DNA from: Dyella_B jejuensis | GTDB taxonomy: Bacteria; Pseudomonadota; Gammaproteobacteria; Xanthomonadales; Rhodanobacteraceae | Direction: 5' to 3' | DNA length: 64,000 bases | NCBI RefSeq assembly: GCF_044904675.1 | Contig: NZ_JADIKJ010000013.1 | Span: 62,001-126,000, forward strand | Shown here: piece after piece, positions 63,267 through 64,000 of the stretch | Position numbering within the stretch: the first letter of the stretch is position 1 | Layout of the letters: every line of letters begins with the position of its first letter | Position numbers and translations under genes: made by a program | Notes under the pieces: model-generated | The model's database searches: none | What the model was told of the DNA's origin: nothing | What the model saw: the letters and a program-made list of their open reading frames with translations, nothing else

Positions 63267-64000
63267 ATGTTCCATCCGACTTCCTATGACGTGATCGTGA
63301 TCGGTGGCGGCCACGCCGGCACCGAGGCCGCGCTGGCTTCGGCGCGCTGTGGTGCGCGCACGCTGCTGCTGAGCCACAACATCGAAACGATCGGCCAGAT
63401 GAGCTGTAATCCGGCCATCGGCGGTATCGGCAAAGGGCACCTGGTAAAGGAAATCGACGCCTTGGGCGGCGCCATGGCACAGGCCGCCGACCGTGCCGGC
63501 ATCCAATGGCGCACGCTGAACGCATCCAAGGGGCCTGCGGTGCGCGCCACCCGTTGCCAGGCCGACCGCGCGCTGTACAGGACCGCCATCCGGCGGATGG
63601 TGGAAAGCCAGCCCCGGCTGGACTTGTTCCAGCAAGCGGTGGACGACCTGTTGATCGAGCACGGACGCGCGATCGGCGTGGTGACGCAGATGGGCGTTTC
63701 TTTCCGCGCCAGGTCCATTGTGCTCACCGCCGGCACGTTCCTGGCCGGCAAGATCCACATCGGCCCCGCCCAGTACGCGGGCGGCCGTGCCGGCGACCCG
63801 CCGGCCTCCACGCTGGCGCAACGCCTGCGCGAATTGCCGGTGGCAGCCGATCGCCTGAAAACCGGCACGCCGCCGCGCATCGACCAGCGCAGCATCGATT
63901 TCAGCCAGCTGGAAGAACAGGCGGGCGACGATCCGGCGCCTGTCTTCTCTTACTTGGGTTCACGGCGCGACCACCCGCGCCAGGTCAGTTGCTGGATCAC
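63267..64000 (+). CDS. mnmG: tRNA uridine-5-carboxymethylaminomethyl modification enzyme, 3'-truncated
   Basis: 244 complete codons visible; the gene runs off the window. FAD motif IGGGHAGTEAALASAR near the start, then QMSCNPAIGGIGKGHLVKEIDALGG, RTLNASKGPAVRATRCQADR, TAGTFLAGKIHIG and RLKTGTPPRI, all diagnostic of MnmG (GidA). With MnmE it modifies U34 of tRNAs. Family length is about 625, so roughly 60% is missing. Confidence 0.96.
   Translation, partial: MFHPTSYDVIVIGGGHAGTEAALASARCGARTLLLSHNIETIGQMSCNPAIGGIGKGHLVKEIDALGGAMAQAADRAGIQWRTLNASKGPAVRATRCQADRALYRTAIRRMVESQPRLDLFQQAVDDLLIEHGRAIGVVTQMGVSFRARSIVLTAGTFLAGKIHIGPAQYAGGRAGDPPASTLAQRLRELPVAADRLKTGTPPRIDQRSIDFSQLEEQAGDDPAPVFSYLGSRRDHPRQVSCWI

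Overview
The window is about 64 kb of GC-rich chromosome. It looks like core genome of a gammaproteobacterium of the order Lysobacterales (Xanthomonadales), most likely family Rhodanobacteraceae (Dyella, Rhodanobacter, Frateuria or Luteibacter type). The assignment rests on protein character and gene content (PssA of the phospholipase D type, ubiE, ttcA, rdgC, a bioB-F-H-C cluster, a fused leu-ilv cluster). It is an inference, not a database result. No tRNA, rRNA, IS element, prophage or CRISPR array was seen. Both ends cut genes: plsB on the left and mnmG on the right.

Layout. 1-9.2 kb: plsB; a LysR regulator divergent from a six-gene operon (acyl-CoA dehydrogenase, APH-type kinase, histidine phosphatase, two SDRs, MDR oxidoreductase) that looks like catabolism of an acyl or keto compound. 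9.3-16 kb: a large lipoprotein autotransporter subtilase, then a minus-strand operon for a DsrE protein, a periplasmic binding protein, a dihaem cytochrome and a TsdA-like thiosulfate dehydrogenase. 16-36.6 kb: mostly single housekeeping genes (ubiE, two GSTs, EamA exporter with Lrp regulator, DUF3300 lipoprotein, prolyl and M1 aminopeptidases, trehalase, YgjP-like peptidase, rdgC, aromatic aminotransferase, ttcA, pssA, a MarR regulator). 36.8-49.6 kb: one branched-chain amino acid operon, leuA-ilvE-leuC-(mini-ORF)-leuD-leuB-ilvD-ilvC-ilvB-ilvM-ilvA. 49.6-57.7 kb: a VOC protein, ubiA, comF, a biotin cluster bioB-bioF-trhO-bioH-bioC, and tag. 57.8-64 kb: a threonine/serine dehydratase with an aldose epimerase, pepN, a small protein, a structured intergenic region, and the start of mnmG.

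The most informative non-coding signals surround the leu-ilv operon. A promoter places transcription almost exactly at the ATG of a 45-codon leader peptide rich in Leu, Val and Ile codons of types the neighbouring genes avoid. A perfect terminator follows, and the end of the leader can pair with that terminator's 5' arm. This is a classical attenuator. A palindrome upstream (ATGGACGTCCAT) recurs in extended form before the aminotransferase gene at 32.7 kb. A repeat-like insert between leuC and leuD forms a 53-codon ORF coupled to both genes by ATGA overlaps. A second region worth attention is 62.7-63.1 kb: a perfect CRP/Clp-type site, a 27-codon ORF whose stop lies in the loop of a long hairpin, and a bidirectional terminator, all upstream of mnmG.

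Many operons here are tightly packed with 4-bp ATGA overlaps. Several gene ends carry long perfect stems without a U-tract.
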